Of a stretch of DNA of 8,320 nucleotides, positions 1 to 7,478 are shown in pieces. The position numbers and the translations under genes were made by a program. The notes below the pieces were generated by a model, which was given only the letters and a program-made list of their open reading frames with translations, ran no database searches and was not told the DNA's origin. Position 1 is the stretch's first letter. The number at the start of each line of letters is the position of its first letter. The stretch lies in NCBI GenBank assembly GCA_003505905.1, contig DNXM01000126.1:11656-19975 (forward strand), given 5' to 3'. Source of the DNA: Oscillospiraceae bacterium. Its GTDB lineage: Bacteria; Bacillota; Clostridia; Oscillospirales; Acutalibacteraceae.

Positions 1-272
1 TGCGGATTGATGCCGAGGTCGGATGTCTGAATGGCCTTTTCAATGCCGTGCAGGATACTGGCATCCCAAGGCTGAACGCAAAGAATTCTTGCCTCTGCCA
101 CGGAAATGGCGGCAAGCTGGTTAATCGGAGTCGGGGTGCCGTAATAGTCGACACGGATTTTATCCAAAACCGCAGCGTTGGCACGACCGGCTCGGATGGA
201 TGCAAACTCATTTTTGAGTGCGTTGATGGTTTTGGTCATTTTTTCGTCGGCAAAAGTAAAAACAGTTTCCAT
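1..272 (-). CDS. frr: Ribosome recycling factor, N-terminal part (cut by window edge)
   Basis: Ribosome recycling factor splits the post-termination ribosome together with EF-G so that subunits can be reused; it acts in the cytoplasm. I translated the minus strand from the ATG at 272-270 and obtained 90 residues before the window ends, about half of the usual length of roughly 185. The start [12 protein letters not shown], the segment [15 protein letters not shown] (residues 25-39), the [12 protein letters not shown] stretch (43-54) and the [20 protein letters not shown] run (68-90) are hallmark RRF blocks. An AAAGGAG site (281-287) lies 8 bases upstream of the ATG. The gene begins 18 bases after the pyrH stop, the classical pyrH-frr order, so both are probably one transcript. 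Identity is secure; only the C-terminal half, with the rest of the three-helix bundle, is missing because of the window edge. Confidence 0.96.
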   Translation of the reverse strand, partial: METVFTFADEKMTKTINALKNEFASIRAGRANAAVLDKIRVDYYGTPTPINQLAAISVAEARILCVQPWDASILHGIEKAIQTSDLGINP

Positions 273-290
273 AATTCAAGCTCCTTTAAT

Positions 291-998
291 TTATTCTTTT
301 ACGATGGTTCCGATTTTTTCACCCTTGACAGCCTTGAGAACATTCTCGGGGTTGCAAAGGTTAAACACATGAATGGTGATGCCGTTCTCACGGCAAAGGG
401 AAGCAGCGGTGCTGTCCATCACTTTTAAGCCCTTGGCAAGAATCTCGGTCTGCGTCAGTTCATCGTACTTGACGGCATCGGCAAACTGATTCGGGTCGTT
501 ATCGTAAACGCCGTCAACATTGGATGCCTTGAAGAAAACATCGGCGCCGATTTCCGCCGCACGAAGTGCCCCGGTGGTGTCGGTTGAGAAAAACGGGCAA
601 CCCGTTCCGCCGCCGAAAATAACAACTCTGCCCTTTTCAAGGTGACGAACCGCCTTGTCTTTGTTGTACGGCTCACAGATGCTCGGAATATCCACCGATG
701 ACATCACACGGGCATCCACTCCGATTTGGCGGAGCGAATCCCCCAAAGCCAACGCATTCATCACGGTGGCAAGCATACCGATGTGGTCGGCACGGGTGCG
801 ATCCATCCCCTCACTTGAGCGACCTCGCCAGAAGTTGCCGCCGCCGACAACCACAGCAACCTGAACGCCCAAATTCAAGCACGCTTTCATAACTTTGCAA
901 ACGCTCATGGTCGTTTCGGCATTGATGCCGTGACCGGCTTCACCGGCAAGCACCTCACCGCTGACCTTGAGCAGAATTCTTTTGTATACGGTTTCCAT
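291..998 (-). CDS. pyrH: UMP kinase (uridylate kinase)
   Basis: Bacterial UMP kinase phosphorylates UMP to UDP with ATP, the committed step toward UTP and CTP; it is a cytoplasmic hexamer of the amino-acid-kinase fold and unrelated to eukaryotic UMP/CMP kinase. The 235-residue product has normal family length. Visible blocks are LLKVSGE (residues 9-15, phosphate binding), GGGNFWRG (52-59), R69-A-D followed by [14 protein letters not shown] (72-85), [19 protein letters not shown] (129-147), VDGVYDNDP (161-169) and MDSTAASLC (194-202). The ATG at 998-996 has an AAAGGGTG site (1006-1013) 7 bases upstream. A promoter lies just before it at 1031-1059, and frr follows 18 bases after its stop. In many Bacillota rpsB-tsf precede pyrH; here the upstream gene is a DUF5696 lipoprotein instead, so the translation-factor cluster appears split at this point. 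Confidence 0.97.
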   Translation of the reverse strand: METVYKRILLKVSGEVLAGEAGHGINAETTMSVCKVMKACLNLGVQVAVVVGGGNFWRGRSSEGMDRTRADHIGMLATVMNALALGDSLRQIGVDARVMSSVDIPSICEPYNKDKAVRHLEKGRVVIFGGGTGCPFFSTDTTGALRAAEIGADVFFKASNVDGVYDNDPNQFADAVKYDELTQTEILAKGLKVMDSTAASLCRENGITIHVFNLCNPENVLKAVKGEKIGTIVKE

Positions 999-1030
999 TT
1001 TCTGTCACCCTTTCGGTCAATATCCTATAT

Positions 1031-1059
1031 ATAATAATATATATTATTCGTGTTGTAAA
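1031..1059 (-). promoter_or_regulatory. Predicted sigma-A promoter for pyrH-frr
   Basis: Reading the minus strand, TTTACA (1059-1054) is separated by 17 bases from TATTAT (1036-1031); each box has five of six consensus bases. The start would fall near 1024, about 25 bases before the pyrH ATG. A perfect 16-base palindrome of A and T only (1033-1048) overlaps the spacer and part of the -10 box; it may be low-complexity melting-prone DNA rather than an operator. No GC-rich terminator hairpin lies between the DUF5696 stop (1082) and pyrH, so some read-through from upstream is also possible. Confidence 0.65.
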
Positions 1060-1081
1060 TAGTTTTATGAATTGTTTACCG

Positions 1082-3298
1082 TTAGTTTACACGGAAATAA
1101 CTCATCGCTTCAACTTTCACACCGCCGATGCTGACAGACTCGTTTGTGTAGTTGACATAAATCTTGGTGGTGGACTCATATTCGGTGCAATACACGCCGT
1201 TTTGAACCTCGGTGTGGTTGGTGATTCTCGCATCTCTCAAATCGGCGAACAATTCGGAAACAATCTTGTATGCTTCCCCGATTTCCGACAATCGCTCATC
1301 CACCAAGTAAAGCTTGCTGTATTTTTCACTGTCCTCCAAGCTCTTATCCGTCAGAACATAACCCGGAATCGCCCCATACTCAATGCAGTGCAGCAGAGCC
1401 ATTTTCGAGTCGGCTTGCAGATTGATTTCATCAAAACAAAAATCCACAATACCGTGCAATAAAATCGGCACAAACGGAACGGAGGTGTAGCATTCGGTTT
1501 CGTCATGGTCACAAACCATCGGCAAACCGCTGACAACATCGGCGTTTTTCAAGCTGTAAAAGTTGCCGCCGACAACCATCACCTGACTCTTCACGGCAAG
1601 CGGAGAAAGCAAGTCGGATACGGAATCGGCAACGACCTGGCGGTTGTTCTGCGCAAAATCACCGTAAACGGACGCACCGACATCCGCCACGCAATAGCCC
1701 GTTGCACCGAGAGAACGGAAACGGTTCAGCGTTTTCGACACGGATTTTTTGATGCGGTTCGGGTTGAGCACATAATCCGCACGGTTTTTCACGGCAAAGC
1801 CGCCATCCGCCAAGCTGTTCGGCGTTTGAACCGTTGCTTTTACACCGGACGGCGTACGAACGGCATCGTCTGTTTTGCTTGATGTGGATAAATTGATATC
1901 CGTAAAAATGCGGAAATTTTGTCCGTTCGCATACTCATTAAGCTCTTTCAAGCCCTTCATACCGCCCAAAGCGAGCAAGGGCTTGGCTTTTTCGGCATTT
2001 TCCGCATCGGTACCACCGCTCAAAAAGCCGGTACAGCGCAAAAATGCGTTGTTGATGCCCTTGGATTTAACCCGGGTCAAAACATCCTTCGCACCCGAAA
2101 AATCCGTCAACTTTTTGCGGAATGAGAAAAAGTTATCCCGTTCCACGCTGCCGATGACCTGAATCATCACGGGCACATCTTCCTGCTCCTTCACCGTTCT
2201 CGTAGAAAGCGTATAATCACGAATCAGCATTTCACGGCACACCGCCGCAATGCCTGCATAGGTCGCATTGTTGTCACGCAAAAAGCGATAGCAAAGCGAA
2301 ATCTCACCGTGATACGCCGCATCCGGCACATAGAGCAATTTCCCCTCGGATTCTTCGCAGGGTGTTATCATAAAGCTTGCACCGACCCGATGAAACGGCT
2401 CATTTTCGCCTGCTTTAGCGGCATGAATGCGGCAAAGTGCATCGCCGTTTTGTACCACGGCGGCAAATGCCTGCAGCCCTCGGCGCTGACCAAATGCCGC
2501 AACCACGCTGTTCAAATCGTTTTTTTGACCGTAATCATTTCCGTAAACGGCAATATCAATCGGCTCAAGCTCCTCGTCAACCGCTGTTTCAATCAATGCG
2601 CCGCTTCCGTCCGGCACAAGCAGAAAATCGCCGTCTTTGGCGTTCGGCGTTGCGCCGAAATACTGCAAAAAGCCGATATCCGTGACCACATCATCCTTGT
2701 TACCGAGGTTTTCCCACTTTAACGATGCGAAAAGACAACCGTCCGTCAGCTCATAATTTGCCGTCAGCTTCAGACGCATCGAACCGTCGGAGGAGGCCTT
2801 TGCCTGTCCGTTCTTCACATCCTTGAGCGATTCGGCGGAATCGGACAAGAAATAAGTAACCGCAATGCCGTCATCGGATTTTTCGCAATAAACCGTACCG
2901 AACGCAACGGCATGATCCTGTGAATTCAGCGCATACTTTTTGCCGTTGTGAATCACATTGACGCCGATAACATTTGCCGTTGTATCGGCCGCATCCGTCG
3001 CATGAGGGAGCGAAGCCCACAACGCCCGTCCGTCCTTGGTTTTAACGGCAAAGGAAGCAGTCAACTTATCAAACAACAACGAAATCAAGCCGGAGGACGC
3101 AATTTCCTCCATGCCTTTTGTTTCAATACAGTGAAGCTGTGCATCGACATGATTCGGAAGAACCGCCGCCGCATCCGAAGCGATTTCGACCTTGGCAGAC
3201 GGCTTTGCGCCGCAGCCGGCCAAACCGCAGAGCAAAGCAATAGCCGTCAAACAAGCGGTTAATCGCTGAAAAGCCTTCCTGATATTTCGTTGTTTCAA
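1082..3298 (-). CDS. DUF5696-type lipoprotein (putative surface glycan-related protein)
   Basis: The 738-residue product begins with a basic stretch, a hydrophobic segment (about residues 13-27) and the lipobox L26-A-G-C29, so it should be lipidated at C29 and held on the outer face of the membrane. The block VPDGSGALI (228-236) followed by DIAVYGNDYG (248-257) is, as I recall, a signature of DUF5696 proteins of Clostridia and Paenibacillus. The first ~350 residues look beta-rich; roughly 375-690 has alternating strands and helices resembling a TIM-barrel hydrolase region, with YVLNPNRIKK (509-518), YCVADVGASVYGDF (535-548) and a late VCDHDET (595-601); the last ~40 residues look like a small beta domain. 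Family function is not established; relatives often lie near carbohydrate ABC transporter genes, but none is visible here. The start is TTG (3298-3296), supported by AGGAG (3309-3313) 10 bases upstream and by the complete signal peptide. I infer glycan binding or hydrolysis, without seeing catalytic residues I can name. Confidence 0.8.
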   Translation of the reverse strand: MKQRNIRKAFQRLTACLTAIALLCGLAGCGAKPSAKVEIASDAAAVLPNHVDAQLHCIETKGMEEIASSGLISLLFDKLTASFAVKTKDGRALWASLPHATDAADTTANVIGVNVIHNGKKYALNSQDHAVAFGTVYCEKSDDGIAVTYFLSDSAESLKDVKNGQAKASSDGSMRLKLTANYELTDGCLFASLKWENLGNKDDVVTDIGFLQYFGATPNAKDGDFLLVPDGSGALIETAVDEELEPIDIAVYGNDYGQKNDLNSVVAAFGQRRGLQAFAAVVQNGDALCRIHAAKAGENEPFHRVGASFMITPCEESEGKLLYVPDAAYHGEISLCYRFLRDNNATYAGIAAVCREMLIRDYTLSTRTVKEQEDVPVMIQVIGSVERDNFFSFRKKLTDFSGAKDVLTRVKSKGINNAFLRCTGFLSGGTDAENAEKAKPLLALGGMKGLKELNEYANGQNFRIFTDINLSTSSKTDDAVRTPSGVKATVQTPNSLADGGFAVKNRADYVLNPNRIKKSVSKTLNRFRSLGATGYCVADVGASVYGDFAQNNRQVVADSVSDLLSPLAVKSQVMVVGGNFYSLKNADVVSGLPMVCDHDETECYTSVPFVPILLHGIVDFCFDEINLQADSKMALLHCIEYGAIPGYVLTDKSLEDSEKYSKLYLVDERLSEIGEAYKIVSELFADLRDARITNHTEVQNGVYCTEYESTTKIYVNYTNESVSIGGVKVEAMSYFRVN

Positions 3299-3404
3299 CT
3301 CAAATCAACTCCTAAAAAACAGAAATGAAAAAGTTACCACCGCAAAGCCGAAAACTCATCCCGACAATCCCGCCGAATTCGGGCAAGATAAAAGCGGTGA
3401 TTTT

Positions 3405-3953
3405 ATGAACAGAATTCGAGAATATTCCTATGTTTACCTCATCGGTGCCGTTCTCTACTGCTGCTTTGAAATTGCGGTAAGAGGCTACACCCATTGGTCG
3501 ATGGCATTGACGGGCGGCCTTGCTTTTTTGCTGTTGTATCAGTTCAACTTAACCGTCAAAACGCCGAGCATCACTCTGCGCTGCTTAGCGGGAAGCGGCA
3601 TTATCACGAGCCTTGAATTCACAGTCGGGTGCTTGGTGAACCGAACACTCGGCTGGCACGTTTGGGATTATTCAGCAAGAGGCGGACACATTTTGGGACA
3701 AATCTGCCCGATGTTCTCCATCGTTTGGTTTTTGTTGAGTTTGCCTGCCATCCCCATGACCTTTTCTATCAAAGAGAGGCTGTTTTCAAACGAAAAAGCC
3801 ACCGAACGACCGTATAAATTCGAATGGTTTTTTACGCCGCCGATTTCAGCACAGCATCCCTCACACCGTTGGCGTTCTTTCCCGATACGCCGCATCGAAG
3901 CAAGCAAAATCCGCTTTCGTCAATCTGTCGGACTGCCCGAGACTGACAAATAA
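3405..3953 (+). CDS. PF06541-type membrane protein (putative ABC-transporter type IV / CmpB family) with atypical C-terminal tail
   Basis: The 182-residue product has about four membrane helices: roughly residues 8-25, 33-49, 60-80 and 100-120. The blocks EIAVRGYTHWSMALTGG (22-38), SGIITSLEFTVGCLVN (64-79), HVWDYS (85-90) and GQICPMFSIVW (98-108) match the PF06541 pattern of small integral membrane proteins found widely in Bacillota. The family carries an ABC-transporter label, but no substrate is known and no ATPase lies beside it here. Family members usually end about 20-30 residues after the last helix. Here the frame continues for another ~45 polar, arginine-, proline- and serine-rich residues (about 138-182), which do not resemble the family and may be a recent extension. 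The ATG at 3405 has only a weak GGTGA-like site. It diverges from the DUF5696 gene with 106 bases between the starts, and converges on the GHL10 gene. Confidence 0.82.
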   Translation: MNRIREYSYVYLIGAVLYCCFEIAVRGYTHWSMALTGGLAFLLLYQFNLTVKTPSITLRCLAGSGIITSLEFTVGCLVNRTLGWHVWDYSARGGHILGQICPMFSIVWFLLSLPAIPMTFSIKERLFSNEKATERPYKFEWFFTPPISAQHPSHRWRSFPIRRIEASKIRFRQSVGLPETDK

Positions 3954-4014
3954 TGTTCACCGCCCCAATTTGGTTCATTATACCACATTTCGGTGCCGAT
4001 AACAACCAAAATGT

Positions 4015-5145
4015 TCACTCCGAGAAACTATCCGAGTACGAAAACAAACAATAACCGTCCCATTTTGCATGGGAAGAAATCAATTCCCTTTGTCGGGTAA
4101 GTACATCTGTGTTCTGCTTCCATTCCATGTGCCCCGTGCCCGCATATTCATCTTCTTTTCCCTGCTTGTATGCCGCCAAGCCGCACACTAAGCGCACACT
4201 TTCCGCCTTCGGCAGATTTTCCCACTGTTGAATGACCTGCTCAAACGGCATTTTTTCGTTTTCAAAGCCGAAATAAGCTTGCGGAATCAGCCAGTCAACA
4301 TAGCCGTCTTGCTTAAGCCACACGGTGACATCGGCGAAATCTTCATCCCGGTTTTTCTGCATATCCGCAGACGGACTGACACTGAAAATCTTATCGGCAC
4401 CGTATGATTTGACCAACGAATATGCACCGCGAAGCAAGAAATTCACCTGCTCCCTGCGCCAATCCGCCAAGCTCAAAGCATTGCCTAAAGCGCAGGCTTC
4501 AGCATAGCTTTTTCGGTCAAAATCCTCATCTTTTGTCGGATAAAAGTAATCATCCATGTGAATACCATCCACCGAATAGCCCGACAAAATCTCCCTCATT
4601 CCGTTCAAAATCAGCTCACGAACGGCACCGGCAGACGGGTCGAAATAGGTTCCGTTTGCCGTGCATCCGACATAAGATTCATAGGCAGAAAGCGACATCG
4701 GCAAAGCTTTTCCCTCTTCGTAAGAAATGCGGTACGGATTCACCCACGCATGAATCTTCAAGCCGTGTGCATGGGCTGTCGTCACCATCACCTTCAACGG
4801 GTCAAACGACGGAGAATGGCCGTTTTCATCCCGGCAAAGACTCGACCATTCAAACAAATCGGAACAATAAAACGCATCGCAAAACGGACGCACCTGCACA
4901 AAAATGTGGTTAATTCCGTTTTGCTCGCACCGCTTCGCCGCCATTTCAAAAGCCGACTGAAACGCCGTTTCGCCCGATTGGCAGAGCATCTGCTTCAGTT
5001 CATAGCAAGTCACCCAAACGGCGTGAATCGGTTCGGAAGACTGCTCCTGCGGTTGGGTTGTCGTTTGCGGCACATCCGCCGTCCTTTTTTGACAGCCCGT
5101 CAGCATGAGCAAAAAGCATAAAACAATCGCAACCGTTCGTTTCAT
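4015..5145 (-). CDS. GHL10 (DUF187) glycoside-hydrolase-like lipoprotein
   Basis: The 376-residue product has a short signal peptide with lipobox L15-T-G-C18, then a polar Thr/Gln/Glu-rich linker (about 19-39), then one catalytic-like domain filling the rest. It belongs to the glycosyl-hydrolase-like 10 family (PF02638, DUF187; relatives include B. subtilis YngK). Hallmark blocks are AVWVTCYEL (42-50), IFVQVRPFCDAFYCSDLFEWS (81-101), FDPLKVMVTTAHAHGLKIHAWVNPYR (114-139), VDGIHMDDYFYP (192-203), SVSPSADMQKN (255-265) and VDWLIPQAYFGF (283-294). D193 and the DD pair 198-199 are the likely active-site acids by family analogy. Members are thought to act on cell-wall or other glycans outside the membrane; the exact substrate is unknown. 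The ATG (5145-5143) has AAAGG (5156-5160) 10 bases upstream; two closer upstream ATGs are out of frame. It stands alone, divergent from the DUF1294 gene and convergent with the PF06541 gene. Confidence 0.9.
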   Translation of the reverse strand: MKRTVAIVLCFLLMLTGCQKRTADVPQTTTQPQEQSSEPIHAVWVTCYELKQMLCQSGETAFQSAFEMAAKRCEQNGINHIFVQVRPFCDAFYCSDLFEWSSLCRDENGHSPSFDPLKVMVTTAHAHGLKIHAWVNPYRISYEEGKALPMSLSAYESYVGCTANGTYFDPSAGAVRELILNGMREILSGYSVDGIHMDDYFYPTKDEDFDRKSYAEACALGNALSLADWRREQVNFLLRGAYSLVKSYGADKIFSVSPSADMQKNRDEDFADVTVWLKQDGYVDWLIPQAYFGFENEKMPFEQVIQQWENLPKAESVRLVCGLAAYKQGKEDEYAGTGHMEWKQNTDVLTRQRELISSHAKWDGYCLFSYSDSFSE

Positions 5146-5167
5146 AACATAACATCCTTTTCAGCAG

Positions 5168-5196
5168 TTGACATATGGTATTTGTGCGGATAAAAT
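5168..5196 (+). promoter_or_regulatory. Near-consensus sigma-A promoter for the DUF1294 gene
   Basis: A perfect TTGACA (5168-5173) is followed after exactly 17 bases by TAAAAT (5191-5196), five of six for the -10 box. The transcript should begin near 5203, only a few bases before the ribosome binding site AGGGGTG at 5208-5214, so the leader is very short and leaves no room for a riboswitch or attenuator. Confidence 0.85.
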
Positions 5197-5220
5197 AAAG
5201 TCGAGTTAGGGGTGAACACC

Positions 5221-5502
5221 GTGAATTCGTACATAAAAATCATCATAATCTATGCCGTGGTCATCGGCATCCTTTCGGTTTTTGCAACGATTCTTGATAA
5301 AATTGCGTCAAAGAAACACGCAAGGCGTATTCCCGAGCGCACTTTGCTTCTTCTCGGGGCGTTCGGCGGCGCACTGCCGATGCTGATTACCATGAAGTGC
5401 ATCCGTCACAAAACGCTACACAAAAAGTTTATGCTCGGCTTACCGCTTCTCATTCTTCTTCACGCCGTCGGTCTTGTTTGGGTTCGTGTTCAATTCGGAT
5501 GA
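5221..5502 (+). CDS. DUF1294 family small membrane protein
   Basis: The 93-residue product matches the DUF1294 (PF06961) pattern: a first membrane helix (about 5-24), then D26-K, the basic RRIPER stretch (35-40), the second hydrophobic segment with GAFGGALPMLITM (46-58), R62-H-K, a basic loop ending near F70, and a last helix (about 71-89). The family is common in bacteria and has no established function. I place the start at GTG 5221 rather than the in-frame GTG at 5212, because the AGGGGTG site (5208-5214) lies 6 bases before 5221 and would overlap the earlier codon; the earlier start would add only three residues. The gene has its own strong promoter and a downstream hairpin, so it is a single-gene transcription unit diverging from the GHL10 gene. 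Confidence 0.9.
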   Translation: MNSYIKIIIIYAVVIGILSVFATILDKIASKKHARRIPERTLLLLGAFGGALPMLITMKCIRHKTLHKKFMLGLPLLILLHAVGLVWVRVQFG

Positions 5503-5510
5503 TTGGACAC

Positions 5511-5561
5511 AAACGGCTGCTCTGCGCCCGCAAAAAAATTGTGGACACAGAGCAGCCGTTT
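5511..5561 (+). terminator. Long hairpin terminator shared by convergent genes
   Basis: A perfect 14-base-pair stem joins 5511-5524 to 5548-5561 around a 23-base loop, and the inner loop can pair a little further with mismatches. On the plus strand the stem runs into TTTTCTCTTT, so it should stop transcription from the DUF1294 gene, 8 bases after its stop codon. On the minus strand it lies 5 bases beyond the exonuclease stop, where only three T residues end the stem and GTGTCC follows, so it may act weakly in that direction or mainly protect the 3' end. Confidence 0.82.
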
Positions 5562-5566
5562 TCTCT

Positions 5567-6421
5567 TTATTCGGACTGTTGCGGTACATATTCGGTTGCG
5601 GTCTTTTTGACATCAATATGGTCATACATCCGCATGAACCGCACCGAAACCTTTGTTTGCGTATGGCATATCGGGCATTCAAAAACAGCACGAAAAAAGC
5701 GGTTGGAATACTTCCACTCCGTTCTTCGGGTAGCATTGACATTGCAAACAGGGCACTGATAAGTAAGCTGTTTTTTATCAATCAGCGGATTCTTGATGTT
5801 GCTGATCGGATGCGGCTTAAAGGCAAGCTTTGCATAAAAGTCCGTACCGCAAGGACGGGAAAAGCTTCGCAGCTCCTCCAAATCAAACACACGACGGAAG
5901 CATTCCGCACTCAATTCGCTATCTGCCAGCGCACGGTGGTGTGAATAAGCGTCTGCATCAATGCCGAGCATTTCCGCCGCACGGCTCAATCCGAGCTGCT
6001 GACCGCTTGGCGTTTGCAGTTTCCGCTGAACAAAGGGCTGTAAATCCACATAATCTGTCAAAAACGGAATGTACGCAATGCCGTTAAGGTACTTATAATT
6101 CTCAATCAGCACACGGATGTCGCCGTCACCCCATGTGAGAACAACCGTCGGCTCCGAACCAATCCACTTGCGAAGCGTCGAAAACACATAGGTGAACGGT
6201 TCGCCGCTCTGCACATCGTCATTCGTGATGTTCGTCAACTTCTTCACACTGCCACGAAGCCGTTTGCCGATGCTCGGACGGATAAAGCTCGAAAAGGTAT
6301 CGACCTCCTCCAGCCGTTCATTCAGCTTCACGGCGCCGATTTCAATAATCTCATTGATGAAGCCCTGAATCTTGCGACCGTAAACATTGTTCCATTCCAA
6401 ATCAAATATCACATACTGCAT
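5567..6421 (-). CDS. DEDDh 3'-5' exonuclease with C-terminal zinc-ribbon-like segment
   Basis: The 284-residue product starts with an RNase-T/DnaQ-type exonuclease domain (about 1-180) that removes nucleotides from 3' ends of DNA or RNA using two metal ions. The Exo I motif is D7-x-E9 in FDLEW, Exo II has D101 in WGDGD (97-101), and Exo III is H162-x-A-x-x-D167 in HHRALADSE; all five DEDDh residues are present. The fold resembles the KapD/ERI-1-like branch seen in Bacillota. After a linker, two CxxC pairs (C223/C226 and C249/C252) spaced 22 residues apart suggest a zinc-binding domain for nucleic acid contact, an extension beyond the simple exonuclease. The ATG (6421-6419) has GAGGAG (6433-6438) 11 bases upstream. 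It begins 19 bases after the WYL regulator stop, so the two are probably co-transcribed. Whether the substrate is DNA or RNA cannot be read from the sequence. Confidence 0.9.
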   Translation of the reverse strand: MQYVIFDLEWNNVYGRKIQGFINEIIEIGAVKLNERLEEVDTFSSFIRPSIGKRLRGSVKKLTNITNDDVQSGEPFTYVFSTLRKWIGSEPTVVLTWGDGDIRVLIENYKYLNGIAYIPFLTDYVDLQPFVQRKLQTPSGQQLGLSRAAEMLGIDADAYSHHRALADSELSAECFRRVFDLEELRSFSRPCGTDFYAKLAFKPHPISNIKNPLIDKKQLTYQCPVCNVNATRRTEWKYSNRFFRAVFECPICHTQTKVSVRFMRMYDHIDVKKTATEYVPQQSE

Positions 6422-6440
6422 TCTGCGCCGCTCTCCTCAA

Positions 6441-7448
6441 TTACTTATCCCGATATAAATAAAGCAAATCCTGCACCCTGTGGCAAACCGACTCACGCAG
6501 CTCTTGCGGTGCTAAAATCTCAATGCGACCGCCGTACTGCATAACCCACGAGATGAAACCCTCGCCCGTTATCACATCTGCCGTGACGGTAAAATTATCG
6601 GCATTGCGGGATACAATCGCCGTATTATCACCGAATCGGTCAAAAATTTCTTCTAATATTGAATTCGCACAGCGCATCGTAACCTTCTGCTCCGTGCCCG
6701 AAAACATATTGAACAGCTTTTTTTCGTAATCTGCCGAATCAAAGGTGTCACGGTATTCGCACACCTCAGAAAACGGTCGGATCGGTCGGTCTAAAATATG
6801 CACCTTTTTGATGCGGTCAATTCGAGTGTGCATCAAATTATCATAACGGTTGTTGTTGCTGACCAAGTAATAATGGTCATTTGACCAAATCAACGCATAG
6901 GGGCTGACCGCAAAGGAACGCTCTGTCATCTTGATGGACAAATCCTTGGCAACATAGTGATGATAGTAGAAGAAGCTGACCTGCTTTTTTTCACAAATCG
7001 CCTTATAAAGCAAGTCAATGTTGTAATAAACCTCTTCGTTTTTGCCCTTATTGGCAGAATTGATATAAATTTTTTCCATCATCTGTTCTGCAACCGGCTT
7101 GCTGAGCAATCCGCTGATTTTTTCGACCAATTCATTGCTTTTCTTCGCCGTGATAAAGCGTGCCGTCTGAATTGCGTCAATCATCAGACGAGCCTCCGCC
7201 TCCTGAAAATCACGATCTGCCAGAAAAAATCCTTTGTTGCTGCCTCGGGAACAAAGAATGTCATAGCCGGACTCCTGCAACGCTTCAATGTCGGAATAAA
7301 TCGCCTTTCGCTCGGCAACAATTCCCTTTTGGGCTAAAAAATCGCATATTTCCACTGCGGAATAGGTATGCTCCTCATCGGTATACTTCTTAAAAAAATC
7401 CGCTAATTCAAGGAGTCTGCGTTTGCTGTTGTTAAGCCCCTTTTCCAT
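6441..7448 (-). CDS. WYL-domain transcriptional regulator
   Basis: The 335-residue product has an N-terminal helix-turn-helix domain (about 9-75), including YSAVEICDFLAQKG and ERKAIYSDIEALQESGYDI, the DeoR/HTH_11-like arrangement usual in this family. A linker follows, then a WYL domain (about 140-225) with SPYALIWSNDHYYLVS (182-197) and MHTRIDRI (206-213), and a C-terminal WCX-like region (about 255-330) with VTMRCANSILEEIFDRFG. WYL domains bind ligands or nucleic acid and often control DNA-damage or anti-phage genes (PafBC, BrxR, CapW). The tryptophan of the namesake WYL triad is replaced by H-Y-Y-L, a common variation. I chose ATG 7448-7446 because GGAGGGAG (7457-7464) lies 8 bases upstream; the ATG at 7466 would add six residues but overlaps that binding site. 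The exonuclease gene follows directly. The TTGAC-rich promoter suggests autoregulation. Confidence 0.92.
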   Translation of the reverse strand: MEKGLNNSKRRLLELADFFKKYTDEEHTYSAVEICDFLAQKGIVAERKAIYSDIEALQESGYDILCSRGSNKGFFLADRDFQEAEARLMIDAIQTARFITAKKSNELVEKISGLLSKPVAEQMMEKIYINSANKGKNEEVYYNIDLLYKAICEKKQVSFFYYHHYVAKDLSIKMTERSFAVSPYALIWSNDHYYLVSNNNRYDNLMHTRIDRIKKVHILDRPIRPFSEVCEYRDTFDSADYEKKLFNMFSGTEQKVTMRCANSILEEIFDRFGDNTAIVSRNADNFTVTADVITGEGFISWVMQYGGRIEILAPQELRESVCHRVQDLLYLYRDK

Positions 7449-7478
7449 GGCACATACTCCCTCCATGATAATGTTACT

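Noticed and set aside
1505..2722. Several plus-strand frames of 68-137 residues opposite the DUF5696 gene
   Set aside because: Antisense shadows of a well-supported lipoprotein gene; no family resemblance and no ribosome binding site.
3373..3382. Perfect 10-base palindrome CCGAATTCGG between the divergent DUF5696 and PF06541 genes, considered as an operator
   Set aside because: It is short, and no convincing promoter boxes could be placed around it on either strand.
3954..4014. Possible terminator between the convergent PF06541 and GHL10 genes (7-pair stem 3969-3975 with 4004-4010)
   Set aside because: The stem is weak, with a 28-base loop and no T run, so it does not meet a reasonable terminator standard.
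4422..5121. Long open frames on the plus strand (163 and 187 residues) opposite the GHL10 gene
   Set aside because: They lie wholly antisense to a gene with clear family motifs, are rich in Arg, His and Pro as expected from reverse reading, and lack a ribosome binding site or recognisable domain.
5474..5944. Plus-strand frame of 156 residues covering the hairpin and the 3' half of the exonuclease gene
   Set aside because: It runs through the terminator hairpin and is antisense to the conserved exonuclease C-terminus.
7446..7466. ATG at 7466 as start of the WYL regulator
   Set aside because: The GGAGGGAG site at 7457-7464 overlaps this start and is ideally placed for the ATG at 7448.
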